Below, piece by piece: positions 33,467 through 41,489 of a stretch of 64,000 nucleotides of DNA (position 1 is the stretch's first letter; the number at the start of each line of letters is the position of its first letter). This stretch comes from Lachnospiraceae bacterium (GTDB lineage: Bacteria; Bacillota; Clostridia; Lachnospirales; Lachnospiraceae). The stretch covers positions 310,001 to 374,000 of the forward strand of contig CABJAM010000005.1 in NCBI GenBank assembly GCA_902363555.1, written 5' to 3'. The notes below the pieces were generated by a model that did no database searches, was not told where the DNA came from, and was given only the letters and a program-made list of their open reading frames with translations. The position numbers and the translations under genes were made by a program.

Positions 33467-35782
33467 TTAATCAAATACAACGACATCGCTGCCCAATATG
33501 GAACCATCACTGCTGGTTATCGTATAGCTGCCCTGGCCCGGAGCCGTACTTGTTACAGTTTTCTCAATAGGAACCCAGCCATCGCTTACATTAACTGTAC
33601 CTGAGAATACTGTTTCTGTCGTATTATCCGGCTTGGTCACCGTCACAACTATGCTTACGGATTCACCCTCCGGCATCCCCCCGATTGGGCTGTTATAAAT
33701 ACCGACCAGACCGGTATATGTCTTATTTTCCTTACCTTTGCTCACAACAATTGAAACAGAAGATCCTTCATCCACCTCTTCTCCATAAGATGGCGACGAA
33801 CTGATTACCTTTCCTTCGGCAACAGAATCGCTAAATGCCTCTGTAGCACCACCAAATGTAAGATTATACTGTAATATGGTATTCTGTGCATCTGCTGATG
33901 TCATTCCAACCAACTGCGGCACCTTTACCTTTTTTACTTCCTTGCCCTTACTTGCATAAAGAATTACGGAATCTCCTTTTTTTAGCTTTGTGCCGGCAGC
34001 GGGATCTGTCCGCAACGCAATATTTGAATCATATTCGTCGTTAAATTCATAGATTACATCTGCAATCGTCAGTCCTTTAACTCCAAGCTTTGTCCGCGCC
34101 TGATCAACAGTCAATCCTTTTATGTCGTCAACAGTTACCTCTTCCGCCTGTGCGACCTTCACCCGGATAACATCGCCCTTCTTACCTTTCTCACCGGCTT
34201 TTGGCGACTGCTCAAATACATGTCCATCCTCTACATCAGTATTAGCTTCCTTAAGAACGCTGATGTTAAAGCCATACTCTCTGGCCTTCTGTTCTGCATC
34301 CGCCTGCGTCAGGTCGTATAAGCTTGGAACTTCAACTTCCTCATTCTCTGTCTCAGATTCCGTCGTCGGTTCAGGTGTCTCGGTCGTTTCTGTGGCTTCC
34401 GTCGTAAGCTCTGTCGTCGATTCTGTTCCGCCTTTACCTGAAAATAAGCCTGCGGCCCTTCCGATTATAAAAAATATAACAACGACAAGAATCAGCGCGC
34501 CGACGATCCCCAGCACCATCATAACCTTTTCCAATGCCGGATTTACATTATCGCCATCCTCATCTTCGTCAAACTCATCACGGCGGCGGTTATTGCGTGG
34601 ATATTGGCTGCCGGAACCACCGCGGCTTCCGTTACCACCGTTTCCGCCACGGCCGTTGCCTCCGGCGCCATTACCGGCACCACCACGGACACCCTGGCCG
34701 CTGCCTCCGGCGCCATTTCCGCCGACGCCACCACGGACACCGCCTCCGGCCCCGTTTCCACCGACACCGCCTGTGCCGTTACTTCCGGCGGCGTAAGCGC
34801 TCCGTCCGGCCATACCTGCACCTGCCATAGCACCTGCCGCGCCAGCCGCACCGGCGGCGCCCTGGCGGACGCGGTTAATATTCTGCTCATCCAGCACGAC
34901 CGTCTGATCGTTGGCCGGGGATGCCATACTTGCGGCCCCTGCTAAAACGACATACTCTCCATCAGGGTGCGTCAGCACCTTTCGTAAATCCGCGATCAGC
35001 TCCCGGGCCGATGCATAGCGGCGGTCCGGCTTTTTCTGGGTACATTTTAAAATGATCTTCTCAAAGCTCCGGGGAATGGAGGGCTCCAGCCTTCTCGGCG
35101 GAACCATCTCGCCCTGAATATGCAGCAGCGCCACCGCCACATTTGTCTCACCTTCAAAGGGTACCTTACCAGTGAGCATCTCGTACATCGTAATACCGAG
35201 CGAATAAATATCGCTCTTGGCGTCACTGTAACCACCTCTGGCCTGCTCCGGCGAAATATAGTGCACACTGCCGGCGGCGTTGGTGGTGACAGTGGTGGAA
35301 TCGGCCACCTTGGCAATACCAAAATCGGTCACCTTTACCTTGCCGTCTCTGGACATGATAATATTCTGGGGCTTGATATCCCTGTGGATAATACGGTTAT
35401 CATGGGCTGCCTGCAAACCGGAAGCGATCTGTACGGAAATATTCAGCGCTTCCTTAATATCCAGCTTGCCCTTCATTTCAATATATTTTTTCAGGGTGAT
35501 GCCCTGGACCAGCTCCATCACAATATAATGGATGCCATTTTCCTCACCTACATCGTACACATTGACTACATTGGGATGGGAAAGGCCGGCCGCAGACTGT
35601 GCCTCCACCCGAAATTTCTTTACAAATGTCGCATCGACACTAAATTCATGTTTTAAGACTTTGACAGCGACCAGACGGTTTAATTTATGGTCCTTCGCCT
35701 TGTAGACGTCAGCCATACCACCGGAACCGATCTTTTCGATCATCTCATACCGGTCTGCCAAATACATACCTGGAACTACCAT
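33467..35782 (-). CDS. prkC: Stk1/PrkC-type PASTA Ser/Thr protein kinase
   Basis: A 771-residue transmembrane kinase that senses muropeptides and controls growth, cell wall and germination. The kinase domain (about 10-275) has GSGGMADVY, AVKVL, HRDIKPQN (133-140), DFG (153-155) and a GSVHYISPEQ activation segment. An unusually long Gly/Ala-rich linker (307-393, repeats of GGNGAGG and GVRGG) precedes an Arg/Asp-rich patch and the membrane helix (about 420-441). A Thr/Glu-rich stalk, three PASTA repeats (about 484-550, 551-620, 621-690) and a beta-sandwich-like C-terminal domain follow. Its start overlaps the stop of the phosphatase gene, indicating coupling. Confidence 0.95.
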   Translation of the reverse strand: MVVPGMYLADRYEMIEKIGSGGMADVYKAKDHKLNRLVAVKVLKHEFSVDATFVKKFRVEAQSAAGLSHPNVVNVYDVGEENGIHYIVMELVQGITLKKYIEMKGKLDIKEALNISVQIASGLQAAHDNRIIHRDIKPQNIIMSRDGKVKVTDFGIAKVADSTTVTTNAAGSVHYISPEQARGGYSDAKSDIYSLGITMYEMLTGKVPFEGETNVAVALLHIQGEMVPPRRLEPSIPRSFEKIILKCTQKKPDRRYASARELIADLRKVLTHPDGEYVVLAGAASMASPANDQTVVLDEQNINRVRQGAAGAAGAAGAMAGAGMAGRSAYAAGSNGTGGVGGNGAGGGVRGGVGGNGAGGSGQGVRGGAGNGAGGNGRGGNGGNGSRGGSGSQYPRNNRRRDEFDEDEDGDNVNPALEKVMMVLGIVGALILVVVIFFIIGRAAGLFSGKGGTESTTELTTEATETTETPEPTTESETENEEVEVPSLYDLTQADAEQKAREYGFNISVLKEANTDVEDGHVFEQSPKAGEKGKKGDVIRVKVAQAEEVTVDDIKGLTVDQARTKLGVKGLTIADVIYEFNDEYDSNIALRTDPAAGTKLKKGDSVILYASKGKEVKKVKVPQLVGMTSADAQNTILQYNLTFGGATEAFSDSVAEGKVISSSPSYGEEVDEGSSVSIVVSKGKENKTYTGLVGIYNSPIGGMPEGESVSIVVTVTKPDNTTETVFSGTVNVSDGWVPIEKTVTSTAPGQGSYTITSSDGSILGSDVVVFD

Positions 35783-36537
35783 CAGTCCACCTCCTCATCA
35801 AATGGATCTATCACTACGGCCGTGATATTATCAAGGCCGCCATTTTTCTTTGCTTCATCAATTAATGCGTCCACAATCTCCGTTGTGGGTGTATGGCTCA
35901 TAATATCCAGCATATCGCTGTCATCCACCATATTGGAAAGGCCGTCGGAGCAGATCAGTATTTTATCGCCCGGCTCCAGATCCACCTCAAAAAAGTCCAC
36001 ACGGACTTCCCATGAAGCCCCGATGGCCCGTGTAATAATATTTTTATCCGGGTGATGCTTGGCCTCGGCCCAGGTCAGCTCACCGGCGCGCACCATGGCC
36101 CCCACATAGGAATGATCCTCGGTCACCTGGTTGATCTCGTCGCTGTCCACAAGATAGAGCCGGCTGTCCCCCACATTGGCCACATATAATATATCCTCGT
36201 CGATAAAGGCTACTACCAGCGTTGTTCCCATACCGTTTAATTCCGGATGCTTTTCCGCCTTTTCCATCACAAGCTGGTTCACGTAACGGATACCATTGTC
36301 CACAATACGAATGGGCAGGTCCGGCGGCGCTTTCATAACATAATCAATGAAATTTTCCACAGACATTCTCGATGCGTAATCTCCGGCCCTGTGTCCGCCC
36401 ATACCGTCGGCAACGATAAAAAGGTTGGGAAGCTGGCCCACGGGTTTCTCAGAATAATATAAAAAATCCTGATTCATTTTCCGCACCACGCCAATATCTG
36501 TTTTACCAAATACCTTCATTCTATTCCTCACTTTCAA
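35782..36537 (-). CDS. prpC: PP2C-type Ser/Thr phosphatase
   Basis: A 251-residue cytoplasmic metal-dependent phosphatase that reverses PrkC phosphorylation. PP2C motifs are present: VRKMNQDF (first Asp), VADGMGGHRAGDYAS, GMGTTLVVAF, VGDSRLY, ICSDGLSNMV and LDNITAVVID. It overlaps rlmN by 17 bp at its start and prkC at its end, so kinase, phosphatase and rRNA methylases are tightly cotranscribed. Confidence 0.95.
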   Translation of the reverse strand: MKVRNRMKVFGKTDIGVVRKMNQDFLYYSEKPVGQLPNLFIVADGMGGHRAGDYASRMSVENFIDYVMKAPPDLPIRIVDNGIRYVNQLVMEKAEKHPELNGMGTTLVVAFIDEDILYVANVGDSRLYLVDSDEINQVTEDHSYVGAMVRAGELTWAEAKHHPDKNIITRAIGASWEVRVDFFEVDLEPGDKILICSDGLSNMVDDSDMLDIMSHTPTTEIVDALIDEAKKNGGLDNITAVVIDPFDEEVD

Positions 36538-37576
36538 GTGCGTCTATGTAATTTTTTCTCAACTGGCCGCACGCGGCCTGGATATCTCTACCCATTTCCC
36601 TTCTAATAGTAACATTTTCGCCATATTTTTCAAGTTTATTTTTAAAATTAACTACGGCATTTGCCTCCGATTGGCGAAAATCCCTTTCTTTAATGGGATT
36701 TACAGGGATCAGATTGATATGGGCGTTGATTCCACGAAGTAAACGGCCAAGTGCACGGGCGTCCTCCTCACTGTCATTGACCCCTTTGACAAGGCTGTAT
36801 TCAAATGTAAGCCGCCGGTTATTATGTCCGTAGTAAGCCCGGCAGGCTTTAAGGATTTCTTCAATCGAATATTTATTGGCAATGGGCATCAGCTCCCGGC
36901 GGCGCTCATCGGTTACCGCGTGGAGGGATATGGCCAGAGTGATCTGCAGATCCTCGCCAGCCAGATCATAAATCCTTGGCACAATACCGCAGGTGGAAAG
37001 GGTGATATTTCTCTGGCTGATATTTAAACCATTGGCATCCGACAGCATTTTAATGAAGCGGACGGCGTTGTCATAATTATCCAGAGGCTCGCCGCTGCCC
37101 ATGATGACCACATTGGAAATGCGCTCATTAATGTCTCTTTGAATGACATAGATCTCGTCGAGCACTTCCGATGCCGTCATATTCCTGGCCAGACCATCCA
37201 GCGTGGAGGCACAGAAACGGCAGCCCATGCGGCAGCCGACCTGGGAGGATACACAGACCGAATTGCCGTGCTTATATTTCATCAGCACACTCTCAATAAT
37301 ATTTCCATCCGGCAGGCGGAGTAAATACTTGCGGGTGCCGTCGATTTCCGACACATAGCATTTCACAACGGTCAGAGCCGTAAGCTCACACTGGTCCGCC
37401 AGCTTTTCCCGCAATGCCCTGGAAAGATTGCTCATTTCATCAAAGCTGCGGGCCAGCTTCACATGAAGCCAGTCATAGATTTGCCGCGCCCGGAATTTCT
37501 TATCGTTGAGTCCGGTCACCACAAACTGCTCCAGCTCCTCATAATTCATGGATTTAATATCTATTTTATCACTCAT
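36521..37576 (-). CDS. rlmN: dual-specificity 23S rRNA/tRNA adenine-C2 methyltransferase
   Basis: A 351-residue radical SAM enzyme that methylates C2 of A2503 in 23S rRNA and A37 of certain tRNAs. The cluster motif is CRMGCRFCAST (CxxxCxxC). The VIMGSGEPLDNYDN segment and an NLIPVNP block are typical. A C-terminal Cys (QAACGQL) is the second cysteine used to form and resolve the methyl intermediate. It overlaps rsmB by 4 bp (ATGA). Confidence 0.95.
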   Translation of the reverse strand: MSDKIDIKSMNYEELEQFVVTGLNDKKFRARQIYDWLHVKLARSFDEMSNLSRALREKLADQCELTALTVVKCYVSEIDGTRKYLLRLPDGNIIESVLMKYKHGNSVCVSSQVGCRMGCRFCASTLDGLARNMTASEVLDEIYVIQRDINERISNVVIMGSGEPLDNYDNAVRFIKMLSDANGLNISQRNITLSTCGIVPRIYDLAGEDLQITLAISLHAVTDERRRELMPIANKYSIEEILKACRAYYGHNNRRLTFEYSLVKGVNDSEEDARALGRLLRGINAHINLIPVNPIKERDFRQSEANAVVNFKNKLEKYGENVTIRREMGRDIQAACGQLRKNYIDALESEE

Positions 37577-38904
37577 GGCTGCTCCTTTTGAAATTTTGCG
37601 ATAAAGAAGCCGTCGCAGTCATCAACCCCCGGCAGATACTGCCGGCTCTCCACAAGGCGGAACGGATGATTTTCCTCAAACCACCGGGCATTTTCAATAT
37701 TTTCCGCCGGATTGACTGTACAGGTGCTGTACATAAGTATTCCCCCCGGGGCCACATACTGACCCGCCACAGGCAGTATTTCCCGCTGAAGGCCGGATAG
37801 CTTTTCCATCTGCTCCGGCGACATATTATATTTAATATCCGCCTTCCGTCCGATCACCCCAAGACCGGAGCAGGGCAGATCGGCAAAGACCACATCGGCC
37901 CGGCCGCAGTCTTCGGGATAGAAAACAGCGGCGTCCTTTACCTGAGCGGTGATATTATCAAAACCAAAACGCATGATATTGTCCTCGATCAGAGCCACCT
38001 TGTCCTGCGTCAAATCTCTGGAATACACATGGCCCCTGGGCCCGTCCGGATTTTCCCGCTCCAAAAGTTTAAGCTTTGCCGCCGCATGGAGACTTTTGCC
38101 CCCCGGAGCGGCGCACACGTCAATGACCGTATCTCCGGCTTTTAAACCGGCCAGCTCCGCCACCAGCATGGAACTCTCGTCCTGAACCGCAAACCGGCCG
38201 CTGCGGAAGCTTTCCAGATCATCTAAATAATTAAAACCGGATATTTTAAAAGCGTAGTGCAGAAAGCTGCCGGCCTCAACAGTGACGCCCTCACTTATAA
38301 GTGTCTCCTTTAATGCGCCGGCATCGGCTTCATCAATGCAGCGAATCGTTACCGGCCGTTCCTTTACACTGTCTGCAAGCATCTGCCGGGCCGATGGCAG
38401 GCCGTAATTGTCCACCCACAGCCGCACAAGCCACTCAGGGGCCGAATACCAAACCGATAAATACCGCACCGACTCCTTTTTTTCATCAGGGTAAGAAATC
38501 TCCCCAGCCCCCCTGCTCAGATTGCGCAGCACACCATTGACAAAGCCCTTCAGATTTTTAAAACCCCGGCGGCCGGCCAGCTTTACAGCCTCATTGCAGG
38601 CCGCGCTGGGAGGAACATTGTCCATAAATAAAAGCTGATAGGCCGACAGCCGCAAAATATTGCGGATGACCGGTTTCATTTTCGATATTTTCACGGTGGA
38701 AAACTGCTCAATGCAATAATCCAGCCGCAGCATCATTTCTAGCGTGCCTTTAAAAAGCCGGCTGATAAATGTACGCTCCTGCTTTTCCAAATACTGATAT
38801 TTGGACAGCATCTGGGAAAGCACAATATGGGAGGGTCTTTTCTCCTTCGTCACTTCCATGAGCAGGTCCAGGACGATCTCCCGTGTATTTACTGAATTTG
38901 TCAC
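37573..38904 (-). CDS. rsmB: 16S rRNA (cytosine(967)-C(5))-methyltransferase
   Basis: A 443-residue protein with an N-terminal NusB-like RNA-binding domain (about 1-140) and a C-terminal SAM-dependent methylase. Motifs are DVCAAPGGKSLHAA (SAM binding), DLPCSGLGVIGRKADIKY and STCTVNPAENI. The two cysteines (PC and TC) are the release and catalytic residues of m5C methylases. It sits between yugP and rlmN in the operon. Confidence 0.95.
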   Translation of the reverse strand: MTNSVNTREIVLDLLMEVTKEKRPSHIVLSQMLSKYQYLEKQERTFISRLFKGTLEMMLRLDYCIEQFSTVKISKMKPVIRNILRLSAYQLLFMDNVPPSAACNEAVKLAGRRGFKNLKGFVNGVLRNLSRGAGEISYPDEKKESVRYLSVWYSAPEWLVRLWVDNYGLPSARQMLADSVKERPVTIRCIDEADAGALKETLISEGVTVEAGSFLHYAFKISGFNYLDDLESFRSGRFAVQDESSMLVAELAGLKAGDTVIDVCAAPGGKSLHAAAKLKLLERENPDGPRGHVYSRDLTQDKVALIEDNIMRFGFDNITAQVKDAAVFYPEDCGRADVVFADLPCSGLGVIGRKADIKYNMSPEQMEKLSGLQREILPVAGQYVAPGGILMYSTCTVNPAENIENARWFEENHPFRLVESRQYLPGVDDCDGFFIAKFQKEQP

Positions 38905-38921
38905 AATAAAATTCCTTTCTT

Positions 38922-39653
38922 TTAATCCCTGCGCCGGCGGCCTCCGGTGAGGATCAGCAGACGTAAAAGCTGCAGGATCATTCCGGCCGCACTGGCCACG
39001 TAGGTCAATGCCGCAGCCCGCAGAACCTTTTTCGCGCCCTCATTTTCATCGCCCATAAGCATCCCGTTGCCGGATAAAATACGCAGCCCCCGGGCCGATG
39101 CGTTAAATTCCACCGGAAGTGTGATCAGATGAAATAAAACAACGGCGGAAAATAAAATTATACCGATGGTGATCATCGTCTGGTTATAGCCCATAAGGAT
39201 ACCGAATAAAATCAGCGGCCAGGAAATGGCGGAGCCAAAGTTGGCCACAGGCACAAGGCTGCCACGGATTTTCAGAGGTACATAGTTTTCCGAATGCTGG
39301 ATGGCATGTCCGCACTCATGGGCCGCCACGCTCACAGCCGCCACCGAGGTTGCGCCGTAAACCGGGTCTGAAAGGGCCAGCGTCTTATTTCTCGGATCAT
39401 AATGATCGTTGAGATTGCCCTTTACATGGATCACCCGCACATCATAAATGCCGGACTGGTGCAGGATGGCTTCCGCCGCCTGCGCGCCGGTGATCCCCTT
39501 TAACGTGAGCACGGTGGAATACCGGTTAAACGCCGATTTTACCCCCGCCGAGGCCCAGAGAGACAGCACCACGCCGATAAGCACAAGAATATACGTCCAG
39601 TCAAAATAAAATCTTGGATAATACCCATATCCGATATATAACATTTCAATCAC
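38922..39653 (-). CDS. YugP-type zinc metallopeptidase
   Basis: A 243-residue membrane protein of the neutral zinc metallopeptidase (DUF2265, YugP) family. An N-terminal helix and two or three C-terminal helices flank the HECGH motif (HExxH, in VAAHECGHAIQH). FNASARGLRIL resembles a downstream conserved block. The substrate is unknown. Genes of this family are regularly found between fmt and rsmB in Clostridia, as here. It is 6 bp from fmt. Confidence 0.92.
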   Translation of the reverse strand: MIEMLYIGYGYYPRFYFDWTYILVLIGVVLSLWASAGVKSAFNRYSTVLTLKGITGAQAAEAILHQSGIYDVRVIHVKGNLNDHYDPRNKTLALSDPVYGATSVAAVSVAAHECGHAIQHSENYVPLKIRGSLVPVANFGSAISWPLILFGILMGYNQTMITIGIILFSAVVLFHLITLPVEFNASARGLRILSGNGMLMGDENEGAKKVLRAAALTYVASAAGMILQLLRLLILTGGRRRRD

Positions 39654-39659
39654 TCCTGA

Positions 39660-40595
39660 CTATATGGAGAGGATCGTTCCTTTTTTAAGAGCATATCCTC
39701 TCATAAATGCGTCGGCGCTCATGCGTTTTTTACCTTCCAGTTGAAGCTCCTGGACCGCAAGCGCACATTTTCCGGTTTTTACAACAAAACTGTCTTTCGT
39801 GATTTCCACAACTTCTCCGCAGGTTCCCTCGTATTCTTTATCGATCACGCTGGCCTTCCAAAGCTTCAGCGTCTTGCCGTCCAGCGCCGTGTAAGCGCTG
39901 GGCCATGGATTTAAGCCCCGTATGAGCCGCTCGATTTCCTCAGCAGGCCTTGTAAAATCGATTTTTCCCAGATTCTTATCCAGCATTTTCGCATACTGAC
40001 CGGCCTGGCTGTCATCCTGGGGAATCCGCACAGCCGTGCCGTCCTTTAACATGTCCAGCGTCCGGATCAGCAGATTTGCGCCAATGTCCATCAGCCTGTC
40101 ATGGAGACTGCCTCCGGTTTCATCCGGTGCCAGAGCGATTTCTTCCTTTAATATCATATCGCCGGTGTCCAGCCCGACGCCCATATACATCGTCGTCACG
40201 CCGCTGACTTTTTCACCGTTGATCACAGCCCACTGGATCGGCGCTGCGCCCCGGTACTTCGGCAGCAGAGACGCATGGACATTAATACAGCCGTAAGGTG
40301 GAATATCCAGAATGGATTTGGGCAATATCTGCCCAAAAGCTACGACCACGATCACATCCGGCGCCAGCCCCTCAAGAATTTCCACAAACTCCGGAGCTCT
40401 GGCCTTTACCGGCTGATACACCGGGATATTATATTCCAGCGCTTTTTCCTTCACCGGCGGGAAGGTTACCGACTTGCCCCGGCCCCGGGCTTTATCCGGC
40501 TGAGTCACCACGGCGATGACCTCATAGCCGTGATCGATCAGCTTTTGCAGGGTGGGCACGGCAAAATCCGGTGTTCCCATAAATATCACGCGCAT
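39660..40595 (-). CDS. fmt: methionyl-tRNA formyltransferase
   Basis: A 311-residue enzyme that formylates initiator Met-tRNA with 10-formyl-THF. The N-terminal domain has FMGTPDFAVPTL and INVHASLLPKYRGAAPIQWAV, which holds the catalytic Asn-His pattern, plus the metal/folate loop GVTTMYMGVGLDTGDMI (catalytic Asp). A C-terminal OB domain binds tRNA. It follows def, whose product later removes the formyl group. Confidence 0.96.
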   Translation of the reverse strand: MRVIFMGTPDFAVPTLQKLIDHGYEVIAVVTQPDKARGRGKSVTFPPVKEKALEYNIPVYQPVKARAPEFVEILEGLAPDVIVVVAFGQILPKSILDIPPYGCINVHASLLPKYRGAAPIQWAVINGEKVSGVTTMYMGVGLDTGDMILKEEIALAPDETGGSLHDRLMDIGANLLIRTLDMLKDGTAVRIPQDDSQAGQYAKMLDKNLGKIDFTRPAEEIERLIRGLNPWPSAYTALDGKTLKLWKASVIDKEYEGTCGEVVEITKDSFVVKTGKCALAVQELQLEGKKRMSADAFMRGYALKKGTILSI

Positions 40596-40687
40596 AGTTA
40601 TTGTCCTCCTATTTTATAACTTCTATTCCTGACTTCTATCTCTGACTCCTATTTCTGATTTCTTTTCCGGGCTTTTATTCCTGGCCT

Positions 40688-41182
40688 CTATGCTTCTTCG
40701 TCCTCCAGGTCATCCTCGGAAACATAGGTCATTTCCCGAAGCTCACCTTCCACCTTTTCAGTATAAAGATGTCCGTCCAGATGGTCAAATTCATGGCACA
40801 TGGCTCTTGCAAATAATTCTGTACCTTCAATCTCAAATTCATTCATTTCCTGGTCAAATGCCACAGCCTTCACATAATTGGGCCGGGTCACCGTACCGCA
40901 CTTTCCGGGCACACTCAGACAGCCTTCGTCGCCGGTCTGCTCTCCGTCGGTGGCAATGATCCTCGGGTTTACAAATACCTGCGGGCCTTCACCGATGTCA
41001 ATGACCACGATCCGCTTTAATATGCCGACCTGAGGCGCCGCCAGACCCACGCCATTGTTATCATACATCGTATCCAACAGATCTTCAATAAGCTGGCGGA
41101 TCCTCGGGGTTATATCCTTTACTTCCTTTGCCCGTTTATTCAGGATCGGGTCGCCCTGATAGCGCAAATTTCTTATAGCCAT
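40688..41182 (-). CDS. def: peptide deformylase
   Basis: A 164-residue metalloenzyme that removes the N-formyl group from new proteins. The three family motifs are GVGLAAPQ, EGCLS and HEFDHLDG (metal-binding Cys and two His). I chose ATG 41182 (MAIRNLRYQGDP), preceded by AAGGAG. A longer reading to 41356 only adds residues encoded by the structured intergenic element. It lies 307 bp after priA, so it could also have its own signal in that gap. Confidence 0.95.
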   Translation of the reverse strand: MAIRNLRYQGDPILNKRAKEVKDITPRIRQLIEDLLDTMYDNNGVGLAAPQVGILKRIVVIDIGEGPQVFVNPRIIATDGEQTGDEGCLSVPGKCGTVTRPNYVKAVAFDQEMNEFEIEGTELFARAMCHEFDHLDGHLYTEKVEGELREMTYVSEDDLEDEEA

Positions 41183-41258
41183 AGTTATCAATCTCCTTCT
41201 TTTGTCAAATACAGCCCTTTCGCGACAATTCATACAGGTATTTACATTTACTGTGAAA

Positions 41259-41451
41259 GTCATCAAGTGGGGGCATAGCTGGGGAAGCTTGCTTTCCCAG
41301 CTATGCACATATTTGATGACCCCAAAAGTATGAGGACGGGCTGCCGCAGGCAGCATAAAGTCCGAATACTTTTGGGGCGATTGCGGGAGTGCGGAGCACG
41401 GAGCAATCGGCTTTCATGTATAGTGATGATTGGGCCGCCAGGCACAATCAT
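41259..41451. other. contiguous multi-hairpin element between priA and def
   Basis: Four stems follow almost without gaps: 41259-41266/41313-41320 enclosing 41273-41283/41296-41306; 41320-41331/41366-41377 (12 bp perfect) enclosing 41340-41345/41349-41354; 41378-41384/41403-41409 enclosing 41389-41392/41396-41399; and 41426-41432/41445-41451. No ribosome site or conserved frame is present. It fills most of the 307-bp gap and could be a structured RNA or a palindromic mobile-type repeat. Confidence 0.7.
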
Positions 41452-41489
41452 GTCCTTTTACTGCACACGCTCTGGAGCTGCCTCTCTTA

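Noticed and set aside
34122..34945. Open frames opposite prkC
   Set aside because: They are antisense readings of the Gly-rich linker and kinase gene, with biased composition and no signals.
41183..41356. N-terminal extension of peptide deformylase
   Set aside because: The extra residues come from the structured intergenic element; the ATG at 41182 has AAGGAG and matches the family start.
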